Positions 8,023 through 15,965 of a DNA stretch of 59,029 nt are shown here, piece by piece; within the stretch, counting starts at the first letter, position 1; each line of letters begins with the position of its first letter. The notes under the pieces were generated by a model, which made no database searches, was not told where the DNA came from, and was given only the letters and a program-made list of their open reading frames with translations. The stretch lies in the NCBI GenBank assembly GCA_964343195.1, contig CAYFIR010000022.1, forward strand, positions 1-59,029. The letters are read 5' to 3'. A program made the position numbers and the translations under genes. Origin of the DNA: CAYVAP01 sp964343195. GTDB taxonomy: Bacteria > Bacteroidota > Bacteroidia > J057.

Positions 8023-10062
8023 TTAAGGCTGCCTTTCCCAAAACACCACTACGCTCAGATAGCCGCTCCTTCCCGGCTGTGGGAAATTGCCCCAATCGAG
8101 GTGGTTCCAATAGGTCGCATTCAGGAGGTTCTCCACTCCTGCACTGACCTCGATGCGCTGCTCTTTCAACTGAAATTGATGCGAGCCCCGTAGGTTGGCT
8201 ACAGTGTAGGCGGGCGTGCCATCCTCCCCAAACGGCTCGCTAAAGCGGCTTTGCCCCGCATTCCAACTCGTTTCGAGCTGTAGCGAACTGCGCTCCGTAG
8301 CGTAGCGCAAAGCTCCCTGCACCTGCAAGGGCGGGATGAGTGGTAGCGGCGCGGCGCGGTGATCCCGACCATGGCTGTATTGGGCGGTTCCCACCAGTGA
8401 TAATGCCTGGGTCATCTGCCACGCCAGTTGCATCTCACCCCCCAGCAAACGAGCCTCAGGCAGGTTTTCGTACTGCTTCACGCCTGCCGCGCCGATGGTC
8501 ATGGCTGAGTAATCGGGTACTACCTCAGCCTGGATGTAGTCATAAAACTGGTACCCAAAAGCCGTCAGCTTCAGTTCCAGCTTTTCCCGCTGATAGGTCG
8601 CTCCAAGCTCGCCCTGCCAGGCTTGTTCTGGTTTCAGAAAGGGATTGCCCAGGTAGTCAAATCCATCCAGGCGGCTGAAGAGGTAGTAGCCAAACTGCTC
8701 TGAGACGGTCGGCGCCCGCTGCCCCCAGGCCAGTAGGCTGCGCAGTTGCCAGTAATCATTCAGGCGTCCGTTAAGGCCGAGAGTAGCATTCCCAGCTGGC
8801 TGTAGATTTTGTCCCGCATAGTCCGGGAAGAAGATCTGAAGCTGTCGCTGTCCCAATTCGCTGAGCACAGACGAGTGATTGCCCTCCAACCGGGCGCCGG
8901 CTTCCAGCTGCCACATGGGCCGAAACTGCCACCGCTCGCGTAGGTAAACTCCCAACGCCGACCGCCGCAGCTCCGGCCAGGTAAGCATGAACATGGGCGA
9001 TTCTCCCTCCGGATACATGGTCATCTCGGCGTAGGAAAGATTGGAAAAGGCATCTACCTTGAGTTCCATCAGATGATTGAGATTGGGCATCCAGCTGCTC
9101 TTCCAGTAGCCGCCCGTGGTGCGGGTGTAGCCGGGCATGTCCATGTGCATGGCGACCGAGTCCCGCTGCGAATCATCCATGACGTGGTCGATTCGGTTGT
9201 GGTAGAGCTTGGCCTCCCAGCTCAACCAGCGCAGATTTTCCGGTCTATGGCGATAGGTGAGGGCCCCGATCAGGGCGTCGGCGGTGGCCACGTCCATGGG
9301 CAGAGCCACATATCCGATGTCGCGGGCGTGGTCGCCCAGCAGGTTCACCTGCCACTCGCCTCGTTCCGAACTCTGGTAGCGCAGCGCCAGGGAATAGTTG
9401 AGCTTTTCGTACTGAGTGAATGCCAGCCGCTCGCCATTGGGCAGCCGATAGTTGCCCTGCTTTCGATAGACGGCATTGGTCGCGATGCCCAGGCGCGGAG
9501 ATCGATACTCGGCTCCGCCCCGTAAAGCCCCGCCTTGAGAAACCGTTTGGCTGCGCCCACTGAAGTACCCGCGCCAGTTGCCTTCGGAGGCATATTGGGC
9601 CTGCTTGAGGCGAAAGTTGATTCCGCCGCCGCTGCTGCTTCCCATGGAGCTCCCTTTGGGGCCAGCCTGGACATCGATGGACTGAAGGTTGTTGGGTTCG
9701 ACATAGGCCGACACGGGATCCATCTTGTCGGTACAGGCTTCGAACATGCGCATGCCGTCGATGGTGAGGTTGACCCGATTGGTGCCCAAGCCGCGCAATA
9801 CGGGTTCCTGGGCATAGGCGCCGCGCTTGACCAGCGAAAGCCCGGGCAGTCTCCGCAGCACCTCCTCGATGTTGGGAACCGAAGACGTCTGGTAGAACCG
9901 CGTCAGCAATTCGTCGCTACTCAGAGCCTTCTGGGTGATGAGGACTTCTGCCAATTGATAGCCACATTCGCAACTATCCGGATCGCAGCTGCATGGAGCT
10001 TGCCCCCAAGCGGATAGATAGCTAAGTCCTAACGCCAGGAATATGATGAGTCGAGCGTACAT
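8023..10062 (-). CDS. TonB-dependent copper receptor, NosA/OprC-like
   Basis: A 679-aa outer-membrane TonB-dependent receptor. It has a Sec signal (MYARLIIFLALGLSYLSAWG), a Cys-rich N-terminal stretch (residues 24-33), a plug domain (about 35-165, with VLRGLGTNRVNLTIDGM) and a 22-strand barrel that ends in Phe-x-x-Arg-Gln-Pro style residues. The plug carries C110-T-D-K-M114. This CxxxM arrangement, right after the DGMR motif and before MDP, is the copper-binding motif described in OprC; NosA is the OprC-like receptor needed for N2O reductase copper supply. Its place at the end of the nos cluster supports copper import for NosZ. The start at 10062 is chosen because the longer frame begins with TTG and adds 27 residues before the signal. 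Confidence 0.85.
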   Translation of the reverse strand: MYARLIIFLALGLSYLSAWGQAPCSCDPDSCECGYQLAEVLITQKALSSDELLTRFYQTSSVPNIEEVLRRLPGLSLVKRGAYAQEPVLRGLGTNRVNLTIDGMRMFEACTDKMDPVSAYVEPNNLQSIDVQAGPKGSSMGSSSGGGINFRLKQAQYASEGNWRGYFSGRSQTVSQGGALRGGAEYRSPRLGIATNAVYRKQGNYRLPNGERLAFTQYEKLNYSLALRYQSSERGEWQVNLLGDHARDIGYVALPMDVATADALIGALTYRHRPENLRWLSWEAKLYHNRIDHVMDDSQRDSVAMHMDMPGYTRTTGGYWKSSWMPNLNHLMELKVDAFSNLSYAEMTMYPEGESPMFMLTWPELRRSALGVYLRERWQFRPMWQLEAGARLEGNHSSVLSELGQRQLQIFFPDYAGQNLQPAGNATLGLNGRLNDYWQLRSLLAWGQRAPTVSEQFGYYLFSRLDGFDYLGNPFLKPEQAWQGELGATYQREKLELKLTAFGYQFYDYIQAEVVPDYSAMTIGAAGVKQYENLPEARLLGGEMQLAWQMTQALSLVGTAQYSHGRDHRAAPLPLIPPLQVQGALRYATERSSLQLETSWNAGQSRFSEPFGEDGTPAYTVANLRGSHQFQLKEQRIEVSAGVENLLNATYWNHLDWGNFPQPGRSGYLSVVVFWERQP

Positions 10063-10094
10063 GATTTTTCGCTTTGGGAGTGAGCTAGTGGGTA

Positions 10095-10114
10095 GAGCGG
10101 AAAATGGTCCGCTC
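10095..10114. other. Hairpin in leader of TonB receptor gene
   Basis: GAGCGGA and TCCGCTC (7-bp perfect arms, 6-nt loop) lie 33-52 bp upstream of the receptor start, inside its probable 5' leader. No T-run follows, so this is not a typical terminator. It could be a protein or RNA regulatory structure, or chance. Confidence 0.35.
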
Positions 10115-10140
10115 CACATTAGCATTTCATCCGGTTGTGA

Positions 10141-10170
10141 CAATAAAACTCGGTTTACCGGTCGGTAAAC
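10141..10170 (-). terminator. Intrinsic terminator-like hairpin after FixH-like gene
   Basis: GTTTACCG-GT-CGGTAAAC is a perfect 8-bp inverted repeat (10153-10170) that overlaps the stop codon at 10155. On the minus strand it is followed by CGAGTTTTATTG. It may partly end transcription from nosZ before the copper receptor gene, setting their ratio. The loop is short and the T-run modest. Confidence 0.45.
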
Positions 10171-10961
10171 GTCAGGTTGAAGTCGGTTTCACCGACGACG
10201 GTTTCACCGCGTTTCACGACCACATGTACCTGCCACCAACCGTCCATGGTGAAGTTCACCCGGCCCTTGTAGTGGCCCTGGGCAGTATAGACCGGGTGGA
10301 CGTTGTTGGGCGAACCGTGGTTCATGGTAGGCATGGTCGGCTCGATCTCGATGGTCAGGCCCTCCACAGCGGGAAAGTTCATCATGGTCTCCCGCTTGTG
10401 GACGGCGAGGGTGAACTCATTCATGCCTACGGTTGGCTCAGTAGGCTGTACCAGCGATAGGAACAGAGGAATGCTGTCATCGGCAGCTACGAAATTGCGG
10501 ACCTTGGCCTCCTCAGGGTTTACCACCTCGATGGGCACCATCACAGTTTGTTCTCTATCTGCCAGCGGATCACGCACCGTGACTTTCAGTTCCCAGTACC
10601 CCATGTCGCCAGAAGGCATGATGAATACCGTCTGGAATGGGTAGTAGCCATCGGTGTCGCTACCGGCATTTTGCTCAATGGGCACACTATGGGTCATCGT
10701 GGTCATGGTCATCATGGGGATCACGGTCAGTTCCAGATCGCTGCGCATCTCGTCGGTGTCCATGTCTTTGATGGCTGCCTTGATGGTTTGGTACCCAGCA
10801 AACAGGCTGTCAGGAGCAATCAGTTCGAGGGATAGCCCCAGGTCGGTGAGAGCAGCTTCGCCAACGACGACGCCTTCCACAGGGTCAACGACAGGGGCAG
10901 GTTTACATCCAGCCCAAAACAGCAGGCTGATAGATAGGAGGAAAAAGATGGATTTATACAT
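10155..10961 (-). CDS. Met-rich FixH/YtkA-like lipoprotein
   Basis: A 268-aa lipoprotein (lipobox FWAGC, Cys19). It appears to contain two Ig-like beta domains of the FixH/YtkA kind. The second half ends in 'MDGWWQVHVVVKRGE', a pattern typical of FixH-like domains linked to copper and oxidase assembly. The first domain carries a striking Met-rich run, MMTMTTMTH (83-91), and more Met/His appear later (PTMPTMNHG). Together with the copper receptor downstream and NosL upstream, a periplasmic copper-binding role is likely, but this is inference. The start at 10961 is an ATG; the longer frame begins with TTG. Confidence 0.6.
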   Translation of the reverse strand: MYKSIFFLLSISLLFWAGCKPAPVVDPVEGVVVGEAALTDLGLSLELIAPDSLFAGYQTIKAAIKDMDTDEMRSDLELTVIPMMTMTTMTHSVPIEQNAGSDTDGYYPFQTVFIMPSGDMGYWELKVTVRDPLADREQTVMVPIEVVNPEEAKVRNFVAADDSIPLFLSLVQPTEPTVGMNEFTLAVHKRETMMNFPAVEGLTIEIEPTMPTMNHGSPNNVHPVYTAQGHYKGRVNFTMDGWWQVHVVVKRGETVVGETDFNLTFTDR

Positions 10962-11098
10962 GATGATTGGAGTCAAAGGTTTAGCAAGAAGCGAGAAACG
11001 AGATACAGCTCGCCCATTTGCTGGGGCGCTTTTGTGCTCCAGCGATTCTTCTCTTCTCAGATAATTTGAAAAAGGCAGGGAGGCCTGAATGTTGTTAG

Positions 11099-11479
11099 CT
11101 AACCTTCGACTTGCCGCGGAGGGTGGAAAATGCGACTCTCCCGGGGGCTAGGCCACACCAGCGATAATTCTTCTGCCCAGGAGATTTGAACCAACTCCAT
11201 GGCAGTCATCTCAGTTGCTGAGATCTGATATCCCAGGGGCAAAAAGGTGGGAATCGGATCTGCTTGCGGAGTTGTTTGGTGTTTGGACGCATAGTATGCT
11301 TCCAGCTTTTGGACGAGGAAACACTGACCGTCGCAATTCAGCTCTGGACGAACCAGGTTTTCGCAGTGCTCCTTAGCCAAAGCCGATTGGCGGGCATAAA
11401 ACCAGCCCGAAACCAGCAGTGGATCGACGAGGTGAATCGTCAAGGCCAGCAAGATGCTTATGGTGAAAACTGGTTTCAT
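11099..11479 (-). CDS. Small membrane-anchored Cys-rich protein
   Basis: A 126-aa protein with one N-terminal hydrophobic segment (about residues 4-24) and then a cysteine motif C-E-N-L-V-R-P-E-L-N-C-D-G-Q-C, giving C-x9-C-x3-C. Similar small proteins with a CxGKC-type motif are common next to copper genes in Bacteroidota, so metal binding is plausible, not shown. I start at ATG 11479 rather than the ORF's upstream start because the hydrophobic segment follows directly. It lies between the cupin and the FixH-like gene in the nos island. Confidence 0.55.
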   Translation of the reverse strand: MKPVFTISILLALTIHLVDPLLVSGWFYARQSALAKEHCENLVRPELNCDGQCFLVQKLEAYYASKHQTTPQADPIPTFLPLGYQISATEMTAMELVQISWAEELSLVWPSPRESRIFHPPRQVEG

Positions 11480-11500
11480 ATAATCGCCACTTGATGCCAC

Positions 11501-11812
11501 TTAATTTTCCCTGATCAACAAGAAAGCACTGGGTACTTCTGCCAGTACATCATGGGGTACTCCGGGGGGTATTTCGTACCAATCTCCTGCCACCAGGGTA
11601 TGCGATGAGTCAACCGTACGAAAATGAACCTTACCCTGCAGCATGACCAGCGAGGCATCGGTTTGGGTTTGGTGTTCTGGCATGACTTGACCTGCGGCGA
11701 GGCCTATTGATAGGACGGCGACCTTGTCGCTTTTGCGCAGCGAAAGCACAGGCGGCTTGGGCTGGTTGGGGACTATGGCGAGTTCTTTGAAGATATTCAT
11801 GTTATTGGTCAT
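11501..11812 (-). CDS. Small cupin protein
   Basis: A 103-aa single-domain cupin. The GxVxPEHxT segment (GQVMPEHQTQTD) and the later GDWYEIPPGVPHDV match the two cupin motifs and supply candidate metal-ligand histidines. Function in the nos island is unknown; it could be a metal or redox-linked sensor. Two in-frame ATGs exist (11812 and 11800). The first lies inside a dispersed GGTCATTGATCAGG repeat, so the second may be the native one. Confidence 0.7.
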   Translation of the reverse strand: MTNNMNIFKELAIVPNQPKPPVLSLRKSDKVAVLSIGLAAGQVMPEHQTQTDASLVMLQGKVHFRTVDSSHTLVAGDWYEIPPGVPHDVLAEVPSAFLLIREN

Positions 11813-11875
11813 TGATCAGGGAGCATGGTTCAATGAAAAAGGGAAGAACAGAGGGTAATCGGATCATCTGGACTT

Positions 11876-12658
11876 TCAGAAATCCCGCTTACGCGCGACT
11901 CGGGCGATGGCCCACACGGGAACGACGCTCCAGAGCAGCAGGCTTCCCAAGACCATCAGCATGCCTGGGCCTGCGCCCATGAACTGCTTGAACAAAGCTC
12001 CGGTGTAGCCCATCAACGCGGAAATATCCAACTGAAGCAGGATCATTACACGCGACAGGTCGATGGGGTTGAGCAGGGAGGCTCCCAGGGCCAGTCCATC
12101 TAGGGGATAGTCCCGGAAGGCGGTCATCAGCAGGAGGAGGATGCCGTCGTATATCACGGCGAAGAATAACCAACTCAGTAGTGCAAACCCAAAGCCTTTC
12201 AACCGGTTCTCTTGCTTCAGGGCGATCCAGAAGGCCAGGGCTGAGAAAATAAAGGAAAGTACAGCGCCACTCAACAGCACCACCAGGAAGTTGGAAGCCT
12301 GAGGAGAGCCTACTATACCAAAGAGTAAAAATGGCACTCCTACCCCCAGCAGGTAACTCAACGCCAGCGAGATAGACACCCCGAGGTATTGCCCCAGAAA
12401 AATGTGGGTGCGCGGTATCGGCTGCGCCAGCAATAGCTCGACAAACTCGCGGGAGTTGTAGAAGTAGATCACGCTGAACATGGTCGCAATCAAGGGAGCC
12501 AGCAACAGTTCGACATTCATCAGGCTGATGATCACCTTGCCGTGGTCACCGCTGAGCCAGAGCAGCCCAAAGGCCAGCAACAGGTAAAAACCCAGGTAAA
12601 TGAAAGTCCACCGGCTGCGCAGCAGGTCGAAGAGGCTGTATTTTAGGATTTTATACAT
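11876..12658 (-). CDS. nosY: ABC permease for NosZ maturation, NosY-like
   Basis: A 260-aa membrane protein with about six predicted helices, of the ABC-2 permease type. It has the NosY-like early segment YFYNSREFVELLLAQPIPR, a cytoplasmic loop before the second helix pair. NosY forms the NosDFY complex with the ATPase NosF and periplasmic NosD, which matures the copper centres of N2O reductase. It directly follows nosF (72-bp gap). Confidence 0.87.
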   Translation of the reverse strand: MYKILKYSLFDLLRSRWTFIYLGFYLLLAFGLLWLSGDHGKVIISLMNVELLLAPLIATMFSVIYFYNSREFVELLLAQPIPRTHIFLGQYLGVSISLALSYLLGVGVPFLLFGIVGSPQASNFLVVLLSGAVLSFIFSALAFWIALKQENRLKGFGFALLSWLFFAVIYDGILLLLMTAFRDYPLDGLALGASLLNPIDLSRVMILLQLDISALMGYTGALFKQFMGAGPGMLMVLGSLLLWSVVPVWAIARVARKRDF

Positions 12659-12730
12659 GGCTATAAAGGGTGATTTGTTGAATGGCTGAATGAGAAATTT
12701 TGTGGGAGTAGAGGTAAAAAGTCCCGCCGC

Positions 12731-13507
12731 CTACCCAGTCTGATGGATCAGTGGAAACGGCTCCATGAAGATCCGCTTGGGGTCATCGGTCGGTTTTTTT
12801 TTCGCCGATTGTCCCTGCAGCATATTCGCGATGGCCCCTTCTAGGTCATCGGCTTGATAGGAGCGCTTGAGGGCCTGCTGTGTGCCCTGGAAGTGGATTT
12901 TCCCTTCGAGTAAAAAGACAATTTCGTCGGCGACCTCTTCCACAAAGCTCATGATGTGCGAGGTGAGCAGCATGAGCTTGCCCTCGGCTTGCTCAGCACG
13001 GATTAGTTGCTTGAGGTGCTGCAAGGCCACGGGATCGAGCCCCGAGGTCGGTTCGTCCAGCACCATGATGGGGCTGTCGTACATAAACGCCTGCACCAGG
13101 TTGACCTTTTGGCGGGTACCGCCGCTGAGGTGCCCCAGGCGGGTTTGTAGAAAGTCCTCCAACCCAAATCGTTCAATGAGCGGCTCGGTCTGACCAGGTT
13201 GGTTGCGCAGATCCTGTACCATGCGCAGCAACTCATTTACCTTCAGATTTTCGGGAAAGCGCGCGATTTGCGGCAGGTAACTGATCTGCTCACGGTAGCG
13301 GTGCTGCCCGTTGATGTTTTGCCCATCGAGGTAGATAGCCCCGCCGTCGGGGACGACCATGCCCAGGATGGATTTGATGAGGGTGGTTTTGCCGGAGCCA
13401 TTGGGGCCCAGTACAGCAGTGATGCGGCCAGGCTGCAGGTTGAGGTCGAGGCCTCGTAGGACCTGATTTTTGCCAAAGGCTTTGTGGAGTTGCTTGATGG
13501 TAATCAT
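12731..13507 (-). CDS. nosF: ABC transporter ATPase NosF
   Basis: A 258-aa ATPase with Walker A GPNGSGKT (34-41), Q-loop near SYLPQ, signature LSGGTRQK (127-134), Walker B IMVLDEP (D151, E152) and the H-loop in TSHIMS. It energises the NosY channel to support NosD-linked copper-site maturation. I start at ATG 13507 because NosF proteins begin at this MITIKQL block; an in-frame ATG at 13537 would add ten residues. It sits between nosD and nosY. Confidence 0.92.
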   Translation of the reverse strand: MITIKQLHKAFGKNQVLRGLDLNLQPGRITAVLGPNGSGKTTLIKSILGMVVPDGGAIYLDGQNINGQHRYREQISYLPQIARFPENLKVNELLRMVQDLRNQPGQTEPLIERFGLEDFLQTRLGHLSGGTRQKVNLVQAFMYDSPIMVLDEPTSGLDPVALQHLKQLIRAEQAEGKLMLLTSHIMSFVEEVADEIVFLLEGKIHFQGTQQALKRSYQADDLEGAIANMLQGQSAKKKPTDDPKRIFMEPFPLIHQTG

Positions 13508-13579
13508 GAGATCTATCGTTTGGTGGGAAGGGGGCATTGTTCAGGAGAGAGTAATTGCTCATGGATCAATGAACACCAT

Positions 13580-14845
13580 TTACTGTTCCATGATCGCGAA
13601 TTCTTCCCCTCCTATGGGCAATGGCTCCATTTGCGGCTGTGGATCCTGCACGTTGGCGGGGGTGAGCACAGGGCTGACCTTTTCGGCGAGGTTGATGAGA
13701 TCGACGAATAGGCTCCGCAGCATGACCATGGCTTCGGGAGTCTGATCGACCACGTAGCTAAAGAGCTTGATGGGGCGGAAGGGGACATCCCCTACCCCGT
13801 CACGGTCCAGGTCATAACCACTGTATTCGCTCCAGTAATTCCCGACGTACTCATTGTCGGCTCCTCGACCGGCCTGAGAGAGGTCAAAGGTGTTGGAGAT
13901 GAAGTTATTGGCGATGACCCGGTTGTACATACAGCCTCCTGAGATCTTCAGGGCCCAGCCATTCTGGCGGAAGGTATTGTGCAGGTACCGCAGGCGGTTG
14001 CCTCCCTCCACGTGGATGCCGATGGTGTTGTGGACAAATTCATTGCCCTGGATCTCTGCGTCGTTGATTTCCTTGAGCAACAACCCGTAAGAGGAGCCGC
14101 CCCAGTTGTCGGCAAAGCGGTTGTTGATCATGTCAATGAACTTCGAGAACATCACGGCCACCCCAGCGCCATTATCCCGAAAGGTATTGTCCTCATAGCT
14201 GTCATAATTGGAAAACATGAAATGTAATCCGTAGCGAAGCTGTCCTTCGCTGACGTTGCGGGTGATGCGGCTGCTGTCCACAAATTCGAAGTAAATGCCG
14301 TCCCGGTGGCCCTTGACATAGTTGTCATCGACCAGCAGGTGCTCACAGTACCAGGCGTGAATGCCGTTGCCTGTATTGGCCTCATTGGTCGGCTCACCGA
14401 CGATGCGATTGCCTCGCACGATGCCCTTCTTCGCATGCTCCAGGTACACCCCAAAGTAGGTATCTACCAGCTCATTGTCACGAATCAGGAAATCACGAAC
14501 ATTTTTGACACGGATGGCAGCCCGGTCTTCGATGTGGCTGGTCGCCACCCGGCAAAAGGTAAGGCCCTCGACGGTAACCTCATTCGCCATGATGACGAGG
14601 ATTTCCTTGCCCTCTCCGTCCAGAATGGCACCAGATTCCCCGATCAGGGTCAAAGGCTTATCGACCACCAACCCACTTTCGCAGTAGGTGCCCGCCTGTA
14701 TGCGAATGGTGTCTCCCGCCTCGGCATCAGCGATCGCCAACCGAATCTTGGGGTACTCAGCTGTTTCCCCTACCGGAAGCGTGCGGGCAGCGGCATTCAG
14801 CGAGAGAAAACCAAGAAAAAACAGGAACCAACGAATCGTAAACAT
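13580..14845 (-). CDS. nosD: NosD periplasmic copper-site maturation protein
   Basis: A 421-aa protein with a Sec signal (FLGFLSLNAAA) and a right-handed parallel beta-helix built of repeats such as the NxxxGNRIVGEPTNEANTGNGIHAWYCEHLLVDDNYV type (CASH/NosD domain). NosD is the periplasmic partner of NosFY in assembling the CuZ site of N2O reductase. The C-terminal end carries a Pro-rich tail. It lies 18 bp after nosL. Confidence 0.92.
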   Translation of the reverse strand: MFTIRWFLFFLGFLSLNAAARTLPVGETAEYPKIRLAIADAEAGDTIRIQAGTYCESGLVVDKPLTLIGESGAILDGEGKEILVIMANEVTVEGLTFCRVATSHIEDRAAIRVKNVRDFLIRDNELVDTYFGVYLEHAKKGIVRGNRIVGEPTNEANTGNGIHAWYCEHLLVDDNYVKGHRDGIYFEFVDSSRITRNVSEGQLRYGLHFMFSNYDSYEDNTFRDNGAGVAVMFSKFIDMINNRFADNWGGSSYGLLLKEINDAEIQGNEFVHNTIGIHVEGGNRLRYLHNTFRQNGWALKISGGCMYNRVIANNFISNTFDLSQAGRGADNEYVGNYWSEYSGYDLDRDGVGDVPFRPIKLFSYVVDQTPEAMVMLRSLFVDLINLAEKVSPVLTPANVQDPQPQMEPLPIGGEEFAIMEQ

Positions 14846-14863
14846 GGCGTTTGAGTTAACAGG

Positions 14864-15295
14864 TTAAGGGTGCAGGGCATTGGGAAGCGCGTCCCACTGG
14901 TAGATTTCGCCTCCTTTGGCAGCTTGTACCTGCTGCGCTTTCTCCTGACTTTCAAAAGCGGAGAGGTTGGCGCCCATGGGACTGGGAATGGCCTCAGAGA
15001 TCAGAAAGCTGCTTTCTTTGGCCGGCATGAGTACCCCCGGTTGCTGGTAATCATTGACCAGCAGGTAGGCATATTCCTGCTTGGGGTGAGCCAGTCGGTA
15101 GTTGACCAGGCATTCGGCGGCATCGAAGACGAAGACCTTTCCCTTGTCCGTGACGGCCTGGGCCGCATGTTGCTGGTCCACTACGGTCATCCTACAGAAG
15201 TGGCAAGCGTCTTCACCATAGTTAATGGGCCGTGGGCTGGGCTGGCAGGCAGCCAGTAGCGCCAACAGAGGGAGTACGAGCATGAATTTATGCAT
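14864..15295 (-). CDS. nosL: NosL copper chaperone lipoprotein
   Basis: A 143-aa lipoprotein (lipobox LAAC, Cys17). The mature start has the NosL copper motif C31-H-F-C34-R-M36, and the DAAECLVNYRLAHPKQE segment is also typical. NosL delivers Cu(I) to NosZ via NosDFY. The ATG at 15295 is used; the longer frame opens with TTG. Its start overlaps the end of the preceding membrane gene by 8 bp, so the two are translationally close. Confidence 0.92.
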   Translation of the reverse strand: MHKFMLVLPLLALLAACQPSPRPINYGEDACHFCRMTVVDQQHAAQAVTDKGKVFVFDAAECLVNYRLAHPKQEYAYLLVNDYQQPGVLMPAKESSFLISEAIPSPMGANLSAFESQEKAQQVQAAKGGEIYQWDALPNALHP

Positions 15296-15869
15296 GACGA
15301 TCAAATTTGGATTTAACCCACCAGGCAGCCATTGCCAGGGGCACAGATAGGCCCGCGATGACGCCTGCGGTATGTGGATAGGATTGAGCCAGGAAGTTGA
15401 GGATCACCTTCTCCCCGATAACCGGCGGCTGGAAGGACGCTCCCGGTATCTTGATGGGAGCCGTATCGCTGAGGTTGTGGCCATAGTCATATTCCCAGAG
15501 GTAAAAGTCGTACACCCCGATAGCCGCCAGGAAGATGAACAGGATGGCCCAGGCCAGGTAAAACTGTCGTTTGTTGACCGCCACGGCCAGCCCTCCCAGG
15601 GCCATGAGGCCCATGATCACGTAAGGGAAATATTGCAACTCAGGTATGGCATCCGGTTCGATGTACTTCATCCCCACGTAGTGGTTCAGAATGTTGATGT
15701 TTTGCAGTGTGCCCGGGCTATTCCCTCCCAGTTTGTTGATGTAGATGTACATGGTTACACCATCGGGATACTGAGGTGCGTACAGCGTTATCCGCCACAT
15801 TGGCCAGATAAAAAGGGCTATCAAGCTGATCACAGCCAGTCCCATCAATATGCGTGGCAACGGTTTCAT
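15288..15869 (-). CDS. nosB: NosB-like membrane protein
   Basis: A 193-aa protein with about four or five transmembrane helices (first near residues 5-25, others near 84-130 and the C-terminus) and a conserved-looking periplasmic block YPDGVTMYIYINKLGG. In clade II nos clusters a small polytopic membrane protein of unknown function, NosB, follows nosZ directly, and this gene has that position. The biochemical role is unknown. Confidence 0.7.
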   Translation of the reverse strand: MKPLPRILMGLAVISLIALFIWPMWRITLYAPQYPDGVTMYIYINKLGGNSPGTLQNINILNHYVGMKYIEPDAIPELQYFPYVIMGLMALGGLAVAVNKRQFYLAWAILFIFLAAIGVYDFYLWEYDYGHNLSDTAPIKIPGASFQPPVIGEKVILNFLAQSYPHTAGVIAGLSVPLAMAAWWVKSKFDRHA

Positions 15870-15904
15870 GGATATTTCTTAGGTAAAAATTGGAGGATAA
15901 AGAG

Positions 15905-15958
15905 GTTCGTGGCCTGCAGGAAACCCGGCTGAGTTCCGTAGAACCGCGGGCCACGAAC
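15905..15958 (-). other. Stem-loop between nosZ and nosB
   Basis: GTTCGTGGCC (15905-15914) and GGCCACGAAC (15949-15958) are perfect 10-bp inverted arms in the 96-bp gap just after the nosZ stop codon. Inner GTTC/GAAC pairs could extend the structure. There is no T-run, so it is better read as a 3'-end processing or stability element that keeps nosZ mRNA above the downstream genes. This role is inferred. Confidence 0.6.
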
Positions 15959-15965
15959 TTCTGGA

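Noticed and set aside
9073..10017. Plus-strand frames of 150-160 aa inside the TonB receptor gene
   Set aside because: High-GC antisense shadows with no start context and low-complexity sequence.
13979..14854. Plus-strand frames inside nosD
   Set aside because: Antisense shadows of a repetitive gene.
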